This document shows, piece after piece, positions 6,889 through 15,065 of a stretch of 64,000 bases of DNA. Under the pieces are notes generated by a model that ran no database searches, was not told the origin of the DNA, and saw nothing but the letters and a program-made list of their open reading frames with translations. The stretch's first letter is position 1; every line of letters begins with the position of its first letter. The position numbers and the translations under genes are program-made. The stretch lies in the IMG/VR virus record IMGVR_UViG_3300022833_000005, positions 1-64,000 of that record; one strand, written 5' to 3'. Source of the DNA: a virus.

Positions 6889-7073
6889 TAGTATGAATTG
6901 AACTTTTAATAAAATACTTAACACCTGATTTGTCAGGTTGTATCTATTTCCCTATATCTCGTTTTAACGGTTATGAGCATACACAACCTTATCTATAGTT
7001 GATTGTGTATTCTAAGTGTCCTCTCGTAGGAGTCCAAGATATAGTTCTGTTAATAAGTTCTCAATTCATACTA
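6889..7073. ncRNA. Candidate structured RNA, nested stems in a gene gap
   Basis: The gap 6843-7166 has no convincing gene but has nested pairing. The outer stem is TAGTATGAATTGA (6889-6901) with TCAATTCATACTA (7061-7073), 13 perfect pairs, extended by ACTT/AAGT after a 2-nt bulge. Inside are hairpin ACCTGA/TCAGGT (6923-6928, 6933-6938), a stem TATATCT/AGATATA (6953-6959, 7037-7043) and, within that, ATACACAA/TTGTGTAT (6979-6986, 7003-7010) and a small TCCT/AGGA hairpin (7019-7031). The pairings are mutually compatible. The flanking genes are on the minus strand, so a leftward transcript is more likely. It could be a non-coding RNA, a leader element or a DNA cruciform site. Confidence 0.45.
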
Positions 7074-7166
7074 TCTAAATAAGTTCAACACATGTTTATA
7101 GAGGAGTTGAAAACTATATAAACCTCTTAATGATTAATACTAACTCAAGGCGATTATCCTCTCTTG

Positions 7167-7325
7167 TTAGTGTAATACTTTCAGACATGTTATTTTAATA
7201 TTTCTACTTTTACTATGTCTTTTGTAAAAGCGTTGAATCCCTCCAATACGAGATTCAGTTTGTGCCCAATATGGTCCATCAATTTGATCTATTCTAATAA
7301 GGTATTTCTTTTTATGAAAGTACAT
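7167..7325 (-). CDS. 52-aa basic hypothetical protein
   Basis: The frame starts MYFHKKKYLIRIDQIDGPYW, continues with SRIGGIQRFYKRHSKSRN and ends KITCLKVLH. It is strongly basic, with a plausible beta strand at the start, so nucleic-acid contact is possible. It is the first gene after a promoter-like sequence at 7385-7412 and would head the leftward operon. No family is recognised. Confidence 0.5.
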   Translation of the reverse strand: MYFHKKKYLIRIDQIDGPYWAQTESRIGGIQRFYKRHSKSRNIKITCLKVLH

Positions 7326-7384
7326 GATATTATGTTTTAGTTATATGTCTTATTAATGTAATTCTTAAACTCCCCATATATCTC

Positions 7385-7412
7385 CAAAGATAATAATACA
7401 CGTATGCACAAA
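7385..7412 (-). promoter_or_regulatory. Bacteroidetes-type promoter candidate for the leftward operon
   Basis: On the minus strand TTTG (plus 7409-7412) is followed after 16 bases by TATCTTTG (plus 7385-7392), which fits the Bacteroidetes -7 consensus TAnnTTTG exactly. The spacing is a little short of the usual 19-20. The ATG at 7325 lies about 55 bases downstream. Position at the head of the operon supports it. Confidence 0.35.
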
Positions 7413-7483
7413 GTTAAAGAATATGGGAGAGAGAAATAGTTATTGCTATATATATTTATTAAAGAAGAGCAATTCTTCCTATA

Positions 7484-7532
7484 GTTATAAGAAGGTGAAA
7501 CACCCTTTAGTGGAATACTTCCATCTTATAAC
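7484..7532. ncRNA. Compact three-way-junction structure
   Basis: GTTATAAGA (7484-7492) pairs with TCTTATAAC (7524-7532). Between them sit two perfect hairpins, GGTG-AAA-CACC and TGGAA-TAC-TTCCA, so 49 bases fold almost completely into a three-way junction. The surrounding stretch 7413-7644 has no supported gene on either strand; it also holds a 20-base-spaced direct repeat of ACTGTTCT (7537, 7557) and repeated TTATAAGC. Strand and function are unknown. I do not see the conserved core of a known self-cleaving ribozyme. Confidence 0.4.
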
Positions 7533-7644
7533 ACACACTGTTCTTACAAAAAAACAACTGTTCTCCTTACTATATACACCTGCAAAAGGTTATAAGCACA
7601 GCGTTTATAAGCCCAACCCTATTTTATCAATCCCACCCTATATA

Positions 7645-7667
7645 TAAAAGGGGAGTGTTAACTCCCC
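7645..7667 (-). terminator. Rho-independent terminator after the 129-aa gene
   Basis: On the minus strand GGGGAG-TTAACA-CTCCCC (plus 7650-7667) is followed by TTTTATATATA. The GC-rich stem, short loop and T-tract are standard. It begins eight bases after the stop of the gene at 7675-8064 and separates that gene from the structured region to its left. Confidence 0.85.
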
Positions 7668-7674
7668 AATCATA

Positions 7675-8064
7675 TTAAAATGCTACTAATTCAGCAGGGT
7701 CAAAAGTAGGTGCTTGATAAGCTACTGCTTTATCGTTAACAGCGAACTCAATTAGTCCACCACCACTTGGCATTGTAACAATGTTAATCATCTCTCCATC
7801 AGGAGTGATGTTTTCACAGATGTTAAACCCTTGTATCATACTAAGGCTAATCTCCTTAGAGCGTAAGCCTTGTGATACCTTCGATGAACAAACTACTTGT
7901 GCGGATGTTCCGTCAAGTTTCTTAAGGATAAGAACAACACGCTTGTCAGTGTTGCTAAAGTTTGTTGGTATTAATGCAATCTTTCCCCCTGTTCCTGTAA
8001 CCTCAGCTACTGTTCCTAATTCAGTTCTCTCTGTCTGTTCGTAAGTAATAAATTCTACTGCCAT
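7675..8064 (-). CDS. Conserved single-gene unit, probably highly expressed (129 aa)
   Basis: The sequence has FITYEQTERTELGTVAEVTG, then a beta-rich core (KRVVLILKKLDGTSAQVVC), SSKVSQGLRSKEISLSMI and an acidic C-terminus. I recognise no domain. Codon choice is unlike the other leftward genes: it uses more C and G in third positions, as do the capsid genes, suggesting high expression. It stands alone between a structured leader (8094-8157) and a strong terminator (7645-7667), so it forms its own transcription unit. A nucleic-acid-binding or host-takeover protein would fit this pattern, but that is a guess. Confidence 0.75.
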   Translation of the reverse strand: MAVEFITYEQTERTELGTVAEVTGTGGKIALIPTNFSNTDKRVVLILKKLDGTSAQVVCSSKVSQGLRSKEISLSMIQGFNICENITPDGEMINIVTMPSGGGLIEFAVNDKAVAYQAPTFDPAELVAF

Positions 8065-8093
8065 CTTTTTATGTTTTTAGATGTTGATTGCAA

Positions 8094-8157
8094 GGTGATG
8101 GGAGTATCCCCCACTCTGCAATTTATGCGTGGGGTCTTGAATGGGAGGGGACTCACC
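8094..8157 (-). promoter_or_regulatory. Structured 5' leader of the 129-aa gene
   Basis: On the minus-strand transcript GGTGA (plus 8153-8157) pairs with TCACC (8094-8098), AGT with ACT, and CCCC (8147-8150) with a G5 run (8108-8112). This makes a long interrupted stem about 30 bases upstream of the ATG. The GC content is far above the local average, so the folding is probably selected. It may protect the mRNA or regulate translation. Confidence 0.4.
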
Positions 8158-8363
8158 AAGTACGCATATGATGATGAAAATATTTTTGAAAAAAAAGTTT
8201 TTAAAAATTGTGATAAATATTAAAAAATTTAATTTACCTTTGGCGGGTGGGTGGGTTAATTAATAATAGATTATACACATGCAGTGACTAGTAAATCATT
8301 AATGTTATTACATAATATAGCATTGGATAATGAAAGGTGATTAGGTTATGTTGTTTTTTGTTG

Positions 8364-8371
8364 TATATTTG
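8364..8371 (+). promoter_or_regulatory. -7 element for the rightward late block
   Basis: TATATTTG fits the Bacteroidetes -7 consensus and lies 22 bases before the ATG at 8394. The -33 region is T/G-rich without a clear TTTG at ideal spacing. It is the best-placed start for transcription of the HTH/IHF/terminase genes. Confidence 0.4.
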
Positions 8372-8393
8372 CTAAGTATAATATAACTAAATC

Positions 8394-8852
8394 ATGGAAA
8401 ATAGAAAAATAGTTGTTCAAACTCTACAGAAGGTATTAGATGATGAGTATGCAATTGCTGAGAAATATTATTCTATCCTATCAGTAATCAATAATCTTGG
8501 TCTTACTAAAAGAGAAGTTGAATTAGTAGCTTACACTGCAGTGAATGGAACAATATCTTATGCTAACAGAAGAGCTGAGTTTTGTGAGAAGTACAAAACA
8601 ACATCAGCTACAATTAGTAACTTGATATGTAGTCTTAAGAAAATTGGATTGTTTATAAAAAAATCAGGTAAGATAAAGGTGAATCCTATAATTGTCTTAG
8701 ATTTCAAAAAAAATTTAAACTTAGTTATAAAGATAGTGCACAATGATGAAAGTGAAGAAATTGACATTGAAGGATCAGTTATTGAGGAAAATGTCAACAA
8801 AACTAGTGATATCAGAGAAGGTATTGAGTCAAGTGATAACACATCAGTTTGA
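8394..8852 (+). CDS. HTH DNA-binding protein, crAss-like conserved regulator
   Basis: Residues about 40-90 (LTKREVELVAYTAVNG, then EFCEKYKTTSATISNLICSL and KKIGLFIKK) form a typical winged-helix/HTH region; TSATISNLICSLKKIG is the recognition-helix segment. The C-terminal 50 residues are acidic and probably disordered. A protein of this type heads the late block in crAss-like genomes I recall, just before the IHF-like gene. It overlaps the next gene by about 110 nt in another frame. It probably regulates late transcription or takes part in packaging; no direct evidence separates these. Confidence 0.7.
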   Translation: MENRKIVVQTLQKVLDDEYAIAEKYYSILSVINNLGLTKREVELVAYTAVNGTISYANRRAEFCEKYKTTSATISNLICSLKKIGLFIKKSGKIKVNPIIVLDFKKNLNLVIKIVHNDESEEIDIEGSVIEENVNKTSDIREGIESSDNTSV

Positions 8853-9096
8853 TAGTGCACACGAAGCATTAAAGACTAACAATAGTGTAGAGATCTCTGG
8901 ATTTGGTAAATTCTTGTTTAACCAGAAGAAAGCAAAAACTAAGATACGAAAGCTAACTGACATACAGATAAGCTACAATGCAATGTTAGAGAAAGATGAA
9001 ATCACTAGTAATAAAGCAGATTTTATAAAAAGTAAAATTAGTGCAAATAGCTTAACATTAAATTCACTAAAACCAAAAATAGATGAAGATAAGTGA
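8743..9096 (+). CDS. IHF/HU-family DNA-bending protein
   Basis: SEKVLSQVITHQFDSAHEAL, then NNSVEISGFGKFLF and NQKKAKTKIRKL reproduce the helix-turn-helix and beta-arm start of HU/IHF proteins (the V.ISGFG.F signature). The C-terminal tail is longer than in host HU. IHF-like subunits next to terminase are a conserved crAss-like feature. The ATG at 8743 (or 8746) is kept because LTLKDQLLRKMSTK looks like native sequence. An ATG at 8791 would give a product starting at MSTK with less overlap with the HTH gene. The protein likely bends phage DNA for packaging or transcription. Confidence 0.8.
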   Translation: MMKVKKLTLKDQLLRKMSTKLVISEKVLSQVITHQFDSAHEALKTNNSVEISGFGKFLFNQKKAKTKIRKLTDIQISYNAMLEKDEITSNKADFIKSKISANSLTLNSLKPKIDEDK

Positions 9097-9379
9097 AGTG
9101 TATGAAGGGTGGAGAAATAACCTATTTCCTCCTGAGAAGTTAAAAGATAAGATTATAGAAGTTAGTAACGAAAGACTAGCTATATGTAAATCATGTAAGA
9201 ATCACTCAATGTATCATAGTACAGTTAGAAAAGATGATCATTGTATTGCTTGCGGATGTACACTATCAGCAAAAACAAAATGTTTATCATGTTCCTGCCC
9301 TATTAACAGTTGGTCAAAAGTGCTATCTGAAGAGCAAGAAAACAAATATAAAGAATATGAAAACCCCAAGACTAAGTAA
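9083..9379 (+). CDS. Multi-cysteine zinc-ribbon protein conserved near the IHF gene
   Basis: After MKISEVYEGWRNNLFPPE the protein has CKSCKNHSMYHSTVRKDDHC, then CGC, CLSC and CP, eight or more Cys plus His residues suited to two zinc sites. The KCLSCSCPINSW ending resembles crAss-like proteins I recall at the same place. Start and stop overlap both neighbours by short stretches, so it is in the late operon. Function unknown; an RNA, DNA or protein contact role is likely for a zinc ribbon. Confidence 0.75.
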   Translation: MKISEVYEGWRNNLFPPEKLKDKIIEVSNERLAICKSCKNHSMYHSTVRKDDHCIACGCTLSAKTKCLSCSCPINSWSKVLSEEQENKYKEYENPKTK

Positions 9380-9641
9380 AGTGTCAATTTCATCTTTAAT
9401 GGAAATACTTAAAGCTTTATATGAAGAAGGTGCGGATTACATAGATATTGAAGGAGATTATTGTTATAAGAAAAAGAACGATGTTATAAAAATTACAGTG
9501 AAGCCTGAATATTATATAGATGAAGAAGAGGAAGAGGAAGAAGAATTCGATGAATATTTAATAACTGAAGAAGATTTTCAAACAAGTAACAAAGAAACCA
9601 ATAAACTTTTGTCTGATGAAGACATAAATGATCTAATTTAA
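9357..9641 (+). CDS. Small acidic protein (94 aa)
   Basis: The start at 9357 (MKTPRLSKVSISSL) is chosen over an upstream ATG at 9234 because the earlier stretch is a shadow of the zinc-ribbon gene. The body has MEILKALYEEGADYIDIEGD, a run of eight Glu and an acidic C-terminus. It overlaps the previous gene by 23 nt. No family is recognised; the acid run suggests a DNA-mimic or scaffold-like role, which is only a possibility. Confidence 0.65.
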   Translation: MKTPRLSKVSISSLMEILKALYEEGADYIDIEGDYCYKKKNDVIKITVKPEYYIDEEEEEEEEFDEYLITEEDFQTSNKETNKLLSDEDINDLI

Positions 9642-9642
9642 A

Positions 9643-9927
9643 ATGGGTAATAATTACTATTGTAAGATACAAAAACTCTTAGGAGATTTAAAAAAATCTT
9701 ATCCTCAATATAATATGGGTAAGCATTTAGCTACTTGCTTAGATGAAATTGATATAAGACACCTTTGGGGAATCGATGATAAGTTATTATATGCTAAACT
9801 TAAAGATTATAAAGTGCAATTAGAGTTAGATGTACCACATGATGAATCTGAAATAGATGATATATTAAAAGATGGTATGAAACTAACTAACATATTTGAT
9901 AATGATATTGAAGGATTCGGATACTAA
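9643..9927 (+). CDS. Hypothetical protein before terminase (94 aa)
   Basis: The protein reads MGNNYYCKIQKLLGDLKKSY, then HLATCLDEIDIRHLWGIDDK and an acidic C-terminal third. It appears helical and soluble. It begins one base after the previous stop. I do not recognise a domain. Confidence 0.65.
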   Translation: MGNNYYCKIQKLLGDLKKSYPQYNMGKHLATCLDEIDIRHLWGIDDKLLYAKLKDYKVQLELDVPHDESEIDDILKDGMKLTNIFDNDIEGFGY

Positions 9928-9980
9928 TGAATTAACATTTATCTACTGGGAAGATAGTTGGAACACTGAAAAACTACAAA

Positions 9981-10316
9981 ATGGCAACACTAAAAAAAAC
10001 TACATACGTCACTGCTGAACTTGATTGGGCAGAAGAGCAATTAACTCACTGGAGAGCATATATTGATGCAAATGCTCTTCCTAATTTAACAGATAGGATA
10101 GAATATAAACAAACTGCTAATGGTGGATCAATACCAATGGTGGTTGCTAGTATTGAAGCTCAAGGTAAATTTGTTCAAGAAACAATGAAAAATTATTTAG
10201 CTCTTTTAGAACAAGTAGATAAACTACGTGAAAAAGAAGAGAAAAAGACAGTGGAAACTAGAGGTGGTGCTAAGTTAGGTAGCATGGCAGAAGATTTTAT
10301 TAAGGGAAGAAACTAA
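9981..10316 (+). CDS. Helical protein immediately before large terminase (small-terminase candidate)
   Basis: This 111-aa protein is helix-rich: LDWAEEQLTHWRAYIDAN, a central region SIPMVVASIEAQGKFVQETM, a charged coil EQVDKLREKEEKKTVE and a closing GSMAEDFIKGRN. Its stop overlaps the terminase ATG by one base (TAATG). Position and size would suit a small terminase subunit, but there is no HTH I can point to, so this is inference from context only. Confidence 0.6.
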   Translation: MATLKKTTYVTAELDWAEEQLTHWRAYIDANALPNLTDRIEYKQTANGGSIPMVVASIEAQGKFVQETMKNYLALLEQVDKLREKEEKKTVETRGGAKLGSMAEDFIKGRN

Positions 10317-12337
10317 TGAAATTACATAATGTAGACTATAGCGATTGGCTCATCAATCAAAAAAGAATTCCAGATGAAGATTCAGAACAATATAAAGAGT
10401 TCTATAATTTTCACAAAGAACTCTGTATGGATGGGTGCATGATGAATGGAGTTTACATAAACCCTTTTCTATATTGGCACTTAAATGTGTGGAATACAGA
10501 AGTAGATACAATTGATGAATACGGTAGAATCAACCAGAAGTATGCAAACCCTTTATTAAGAGATAATGAATGGCTTGTAACTAATGAGATTGATAGAGCA
10601 CAGAAAGAAAAAAAAGGATTAGTAATTCTTGGAATCAGACGTTTTGCTAAATCCGTAATAGAAGCAAGTTATATTGCTCAAGGTGCTACATTTGATGAGA
10701 ATTCACAAAATGTTATTGCAGGATTAAATGCTCCCGATATTAAACTTATTACAGATAAGATTGATAAAGGGTTAAACTTTGTTCCTAAAGCTTGGAAATG
10801 GCAAAGAGTTGAAGATAACTGGGCAAAGCAAGTTACGTTAGGAGTTAAAACTAAAAGTGGAGAAAGAATTCCTTTTAGTCAAATACTTATTAGAAACTTA
10901 GATGGAGGTGCTAATGAAGAAGTAATTGCAGGAACTAAACCTCGTAGATTAATTATTGATGAGATTGGTAAAGGAAGTTTTTTAAGAGGGTTACAAGCAG
11001 CTATTCCAGGATTCACTACACCATTTGGTTGGGGTTGTAGTCCTATACTAACAGGAACAGGGGGAGATATGAAAATGTTTCATGATGCTAAATCTTTAAT
11101 GTTTGATGTAGAAAACTTTAATTTTCTAACATACAATAATGCAAAAGATAATCAACGTATTCATGGTTTATTTATTTCTAATAAATATAGAATGGAAGCT
11201 AAAGAAGAATCATCTCTTGGTGCTTTTTTAGATCAACCTAAATGTTCTGATTTACATAATGTTTCAATGATGGTTTCTAATCAGGAATTAGCTGATAAGG
11301 TAACTACTGATAATTTAGAAAGATTAAAAAAAGCTGGTGATAGACTAGCATATCTAAAAGAAAAAATGTATTACCCTCAAGAGGTAGATGATATATTTTT
11401 AAATGAAGATACAAATATCTTTGATATAGAAGGAGCAAAACGTCAAAAAAATAGATTACTTGAAAGAGAAAGAACAGGTACACCTGTTATATTATATGAT
11501 GATGGTGATGGTGTAAAGCATGAGTTCACAGACAAAATGCCAATAAGTAATTTCCCTCTTAAAAATTCAGATCTAAAAGATGCTCCTATAGTTATTTATG
11601 AATTCCCTGTAGAAAACCCACCATATGGTTTATATGTTGCAGGAGTTGACCCTTATAGACAAGGTAAATCAGCATATAGTTCTTCATTAGGATCTATATA
11701 CATATATAAAAGAATGCATGCTATATCTGGTGAAAAATATCAAGATATGTTTGTTGCAAGCTATTGTGCTCGTCCTGATAAGAAAGAAACTTGGGATGAA
11801 CAAACTCGTTATTTAATTAAATACTATAACGCTAGAACATTATGTGAAAATGATGAGATATCGTTTATAGATTATATGATTAGTAAAGGGGATGATAGGT
11901 ATTTAGAAAAACAACCTAACTGGTTAAAAGAAATAGTACCAAATACTACAGTGAGGCGTGACTATGGAATACATAGATCTTCAGAAAAGATTAGAACTTT
12001 TTTACATGGATGTTTAAAAAAATATTCAGAAGAAATTATTATTAGTGAAACTAATGAAGATGGTGAAGAAGTCAAACAAACTAAAGGTATGGTAAAAATA
12101 CTAGACCCTTTATTATTAGAAGAAATGATACAATACAATGAAACAGGTAACTTTGACCGTATCATTGCAGCAGAGTTAGCAATTGCGTTAGCTATGAAAC
12201 TGGATCCAATAATGGGTAGAGTTGGAGACAAGCAAGATGTTAGATTAACAGCTATGCAAAACAAAAATAAAAAAAATACACTATTCACACAATCCCGTGG
12301 AATGTTTGATAGAAAAAAAAATAAACTTTTTTCATAA
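10316..12337 (+). CDS. terL: Terminase large subunit
   Basis: The ATPase domain has a deviant Walker A GIRRFAKS (residues 106-113) and Walker B LIIDEIGKG (Asp215-Glu216). The C-terminal RNase H-like nuclease region has GVDPYRQGKSAYSSS (Asp445) and CENDEISFIDYM (Glu511, Asp513). The length (673 aa) and the unusual RRFAKS loop match crAss-like terminases. The protein docks on the portal, pumps DNA into the prohead and cuts it. It overlaps the portal gene by one base (TAATG), so the two are made together. Confidence 0.93.
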   Translation: MKLHNVDYSDWLINQKRIPDEDSEQYKEFYNFHKELCMDGCMMNGVYINPFLYWHLNVWNTEVDTIDEYGRINQKYANPLLRDNEWLVTNEIDRAQKEKKGLVILGIRRFAKSVIEASYIAQGATFDENSQNVIAGLNAPDIKLITDKIDKGLNFVPKAWKWQRVEDNWAKQVTLGVKTKSGERIPFSQILIRNLDGGANEEVIAGTKPRRLIIDEIGKGSFLRGLQAAIPGFTTPFGWGCSPILTGTGGDMKMFHDAKSLMFDVENFNFLTYNNAKDNQRIHGLFISNKYRMEAKEESSLGAFLDQPKCSDLHNVSMMVSNQELADKVTTDNLERLKKAGDRLAYLKEKMYYPQEVDDIFLNEDTNIFDIEGAKRQKNRLLERERTGTPVILYDDGDGVKHEFTDKMPISNFPLKNSDLKDAPIVIYEFPVENPPYGLYVAGVDPYRQGKSAYSSSLGSIYIYKRMHAISGEKYQDMFVASYCARPDKKETWDEQTRYLIKYYNARTLCENDEISFIDYMISKGDDRYLEKQPNWLKEIVPNTTVRRDYGIHRSSEKIRTFLHGCLKKYSEEIIISETNEDGEEVKQTKGMVKILDPLLLEEMIQYNETGNFDRIIAAELAIALAMKLDPIMGRVGDKQDVRLTAMQNKNKKNTLFTQSRGMFDRKKNKLFS

Positions 12338-14922
12338 TGGCAATTATTAGATACACAAAAGAAGACAACGTTGAAAACGCTTACCTAAATATATTTCCTG
12401 ATCAGTTTAAAACTATTAAACAAAAGGAAGATGATGGTTGGATTAAGAATACAATGGATTACTTTGCAAATAAAGCATATGCTGAGTATATAAAAAACAG
12501 GGATACGTTTGTAAAAAACTATGACTTGATGAAAGGTATATTAAGGAGAGAAGACTTCTTAATAGATGAACCAGATGTTAAGAGTTTTACAGACATGCTT
12601 ACATCAGATTTATCATTACCTTCTTATGTTAAGATGTATTCTATTATAACAACTCCTGTAAATGAATTAGTTGGTGAGATATCTAAAAGACCTGATGCAT
12701 TTAGAGTTAAAGCATTTGATGATGATAGTCAAGCTCAAGAATTACAATTTAAAACAGATACATTACAAGCTTATGTAATTAGTCAAGTGAAGCAACAAAT
12801 AATGACAAAAGCTGCTATGTCTGGAGAAGAAATTTCTATAGAAGACTTAGATCAACTTACAATGGATAAAGTAAAAGATGAACTTGATTCATATACATCT
12901 GTTGCTGAAAAGTGGGCCAATCATGTATTAACCTGTCAAAAAGCGGACTTCAATTTAAAAGAAAAAAGTGAGGATGCTTTTAGAGATTTACTTATAACTG
13001 CTAGAGAATTCTATCATATATATGAAGACAACTCTAAATTAGGATTTAATGTTGAAGTGGCTAACCCAAAAAATACTTGGTTCCTTACAACACCAGATAG
13101 AAAATATATTTCTGATCCATCAGGAAGAGCTCAGGGAGCCTATGCTGCTGGTACTGTGGAGGTTATGGAACTATCTCAAATTATAGAAGTTTTTCCAGAT
13201 CTTACAAAAGAAGAGATTGATCATTTAAGAACATCAACTCAAGATTTTGGATTACTTAATGTTCGTGAGTCAAACTTAGGAAATCCTAATGCTGCAGAAG
13301 GTATTGATTCAATTAACTATGATACTTATGATCCTTTAGTTTTACAGGAGCGTATGATTATAGAAGGTGAAATGAAAGAAAATAATGATGGACTTAAAGA
13401 CTTTTTAGGACTTAATAATAATGTTTCGTCATTTGGATATAAATATGTTGTTGTAAGAAGTTACTGGATATCTAAGAAAAAAATAGGTAAGTTAATATAC
13501 ATAGATGAATTAGGTAATGAACAATCTACATTAGTAGATGAAAAATATAAATCAGGAGATATGCCTTCACAGCAATCTCTTGAATGGGGATGGATTAATC
13601 AATGGTATCAAGGAACTAAAATTGGACCAGATATCTATCATGTTAAACCTTATAAGCTTTTAAACTATTGTCCAATTATAGGTACTACTTATGAAGTAAA
13701 AAATACAGAAGCTAAATCTCTTGTAGATTTAATGAAACCTTTTCAAGTTATATATAATGTTTGTATGAACCAATTATATAAACTTCTTGAGAAAGAAGTA
13801 GGTAAAGTACAATTAATGTCTTTAAGACATGTACCTATTCCTAAAGATGGGGATGCATCAGACGCTTTAGATATATGGGAAATGGAAGCTCGTGAAAGAG
13901 GTGTAGTATTTATTGATGATAGTCCTGAAAATTTAAAAGGACCTAGTTCATTTAATCAATTTACATCTTTAGATCTTACAAGAACTCAAGAGATACAATC
14001 ACGTTATACATTAGCTCAACAAATGAAAGCTGAATGTTGGGAATTGATTGGTATGTCAAAACAACGTATGGGGTCTGTAACTGCATCAGAAACAGCTACA
14101 GCAACAAATACTGCCATGCAACAAAGTTATACTCAGACAGAGCCTCTTTTTGTTGCTCATGAGTATGTGATGGGTCAGTTATACCAATCTATAATTGATG
14201 CAGCTTTATATATAGAAAGTTCAAAACCACTATCTACACTATCTTACATAACAAGTGAAGGCGAATCTGCATTTGTACAAGTGAATGGATCAGATTTAAA
14301 ATTCCGTGATTTAAAAGTATTCTTAACTAATAGACCAGAAGACACACAAATGTTTAATGAACTTAGAGGATTATCTCAAGCTCTTATTCAAAATGGTGGC
14401 TCACTTTATGATATAATAGAATTGTATAGTACTAAGTCAATGAGAGAGATGAAGAAAACTTTCAAAGATTTAAGAGACCAACAACTTAAACAACAAGAAC
14501 AACAAGTACAACTTCAACAGCAACAACAAGAGCAAGCTGGTAAAATAGCACAAGCTCAAATGCAAGAAACTGCAAGAATAACTGCTGAAGGATTAGCTAA
14601 TGAAAATTATCAAAATGAATTAGATCGTGTTAATAAAATAGAGATTGCAATGATAAACGCAGCATCTAAAGAAGGTACATCAGATGTTGATTTAGATGGA
14701 TCAGGTTCACCAGATATATTAGAATTAGAAAACATAGCTATGCAGCAATCAAAAGCTCAAAAAGATTACAATAGTAAAATGTCTGATATAAACTCTAAAA
14801 ATAGTATAGCTCAACAAAAGCTACAAGTTGAAAGAGAAAAAATAAAATTAGCTAGAGATAATCAAGCAAATGACTTAGCTGTTGCAAAAGAGAATGCAAA
14901 AGGTAGAAATAATAAAAACTAA
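12337..14922 (+). CDS. Portal protein
   Basis: This 861-aa protein directly follows terminase. It contains ITTPVNELVGEISKRPDAF near residue 110, a conserved middle (NQWYQGTKIGPDIYHVKPY), and GMSKQRMGSVTASETATATN, the type of stretch seen before the crown helices of large portals. The last 150 residues are Gln-rich coiled coil (QQQEQAGKIAQAQMQETARI). It would form the twelve-subunit ring at one capsid vertex. The size and the Gln-rich tail agree with crAss-like portals. Confidence 0.88.
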   Translation: MAIIRYTKEDNVENAYLNIFPDQFKTIKQKEDDGWIKNTMDYFANKAYAEYIKNRDTFVKNYDLMKGILRREDFLIDEPDVKSFTDMLTSDLSLPSYVKMYSIITTPVNELVGEISKRPDAFRVKAFDDDSQAQELQFKTDTLQAYVISQVKQQIMTKAAMSGEEISIEDLDQLTMDKVKDELDSYTSVAEKWANHVLTCQKADFNLKEKSEDAFRDLLITAREFYHIYEDNSKLGFNVEVANPKNTWFLTTPDRKYISDPSGRAQGAYAAGTVEVMELSQIIEVFPDLTKEEIDHLRTSTQDFGLLNVRESNLGNPNAAEGIDSINYDTYDPLVLQERMIIEGEMKENNDGLKDFLGLNNNVSSFGYKYVVVRSYWISKKKIGKLIYIDELGNEQSTLVDEKYKSGDMPSQQSLEWGWINQWYQGTKIGPDIYHVKPYKLLNYCPIIGTTYEVKNTEAKSLVDLMKPFQVIYNVCMNQLYKLLEKEVGKVQLMSLRHVPIPKDGDASDALDIWEMEARERGVVFIDDSPENLKGPSSFNQFTSLDLTRTQEIQSRYTLAQQMKAECWELIGMSKQRMGSVTASETATATNTAMQQSYTQTEPLFVAHEYVMGQLYQSIIDAALYIESSKPLSTLSYITSEGESAFVQVNGSDLKFRDLKVFLTNRPEDTQMFNELRGLSQALIQNGGSLYDIIELYSTKSMREMKKTFKDLRDQQLKQQEQQVQLQQQQQEQAGKIAQAQMQETARITAEGLANENYQNELDRVNKIEIAMINAASKEGTSDVDLDGSGSPDILELENIAMQQSKAQKDYNSKMSDINSKNSIAQQKLQVEREKIKLARDNQANDLAVAKENAKGRNNKN

Positions 14923-15065
14923 TTAATTAAATTAGGAGGGAATTATATATTAATGCTATATTATCAAAAATAGTTGGTAAAACTAACAAATAAAGCTTTG
15001 ATATTAAATAGTGTTGGTTTATTTTTACATTGTAAAACCAATTACGCAATTAAATATAACTACAT

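Larger units (their letters stand above)
8065..8393. promoter_or_regulatory. Divergent intergenic control region
   Basis: This 329-bp gap separates the leftward and rightward transcription units and has no supported gene. It holds a structured leader for the leftward gene, an AT-rich core around 8175-8235, and two plus-strand TAnnTTTG elements: TACCTTTG (8235-8242), followed by an unusual G-rich stretch (GGCGGGTGGGTGGG, 8241-8254), and TATATTTG (8364-8371). Rightward late transcription most likely starts here. Confidence 0.6.

Noticed and set aside
7116-7188. 24-aa minus-strand frame MSESITLTREDNRL...
   Set aside because: It overlaps the end of the 52-aa gene and is too short with no coupling signal; could be chance.
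6843-7330. tRNA genes in the structured gap
   Set aside because: No cloverleaf with a TTC-arm and acceptor stem could be built; the stems found do not fit a tRNA.
7423-7647. Plus-strand 74-aa open frame
   Set aside because: It spans the three-way junction and the terminator region, has no leader of the usual kind, lies between leftward units and shows no familiar pattern.
9902-10018. 38-aa frame (MILKDSDTNELTFIYW...) overlapping both neighbours before terminase
   Set aside because: It bridges a 53-bp gap and could be real, but it overlaps genes on both sides out of frame and has no independent support.
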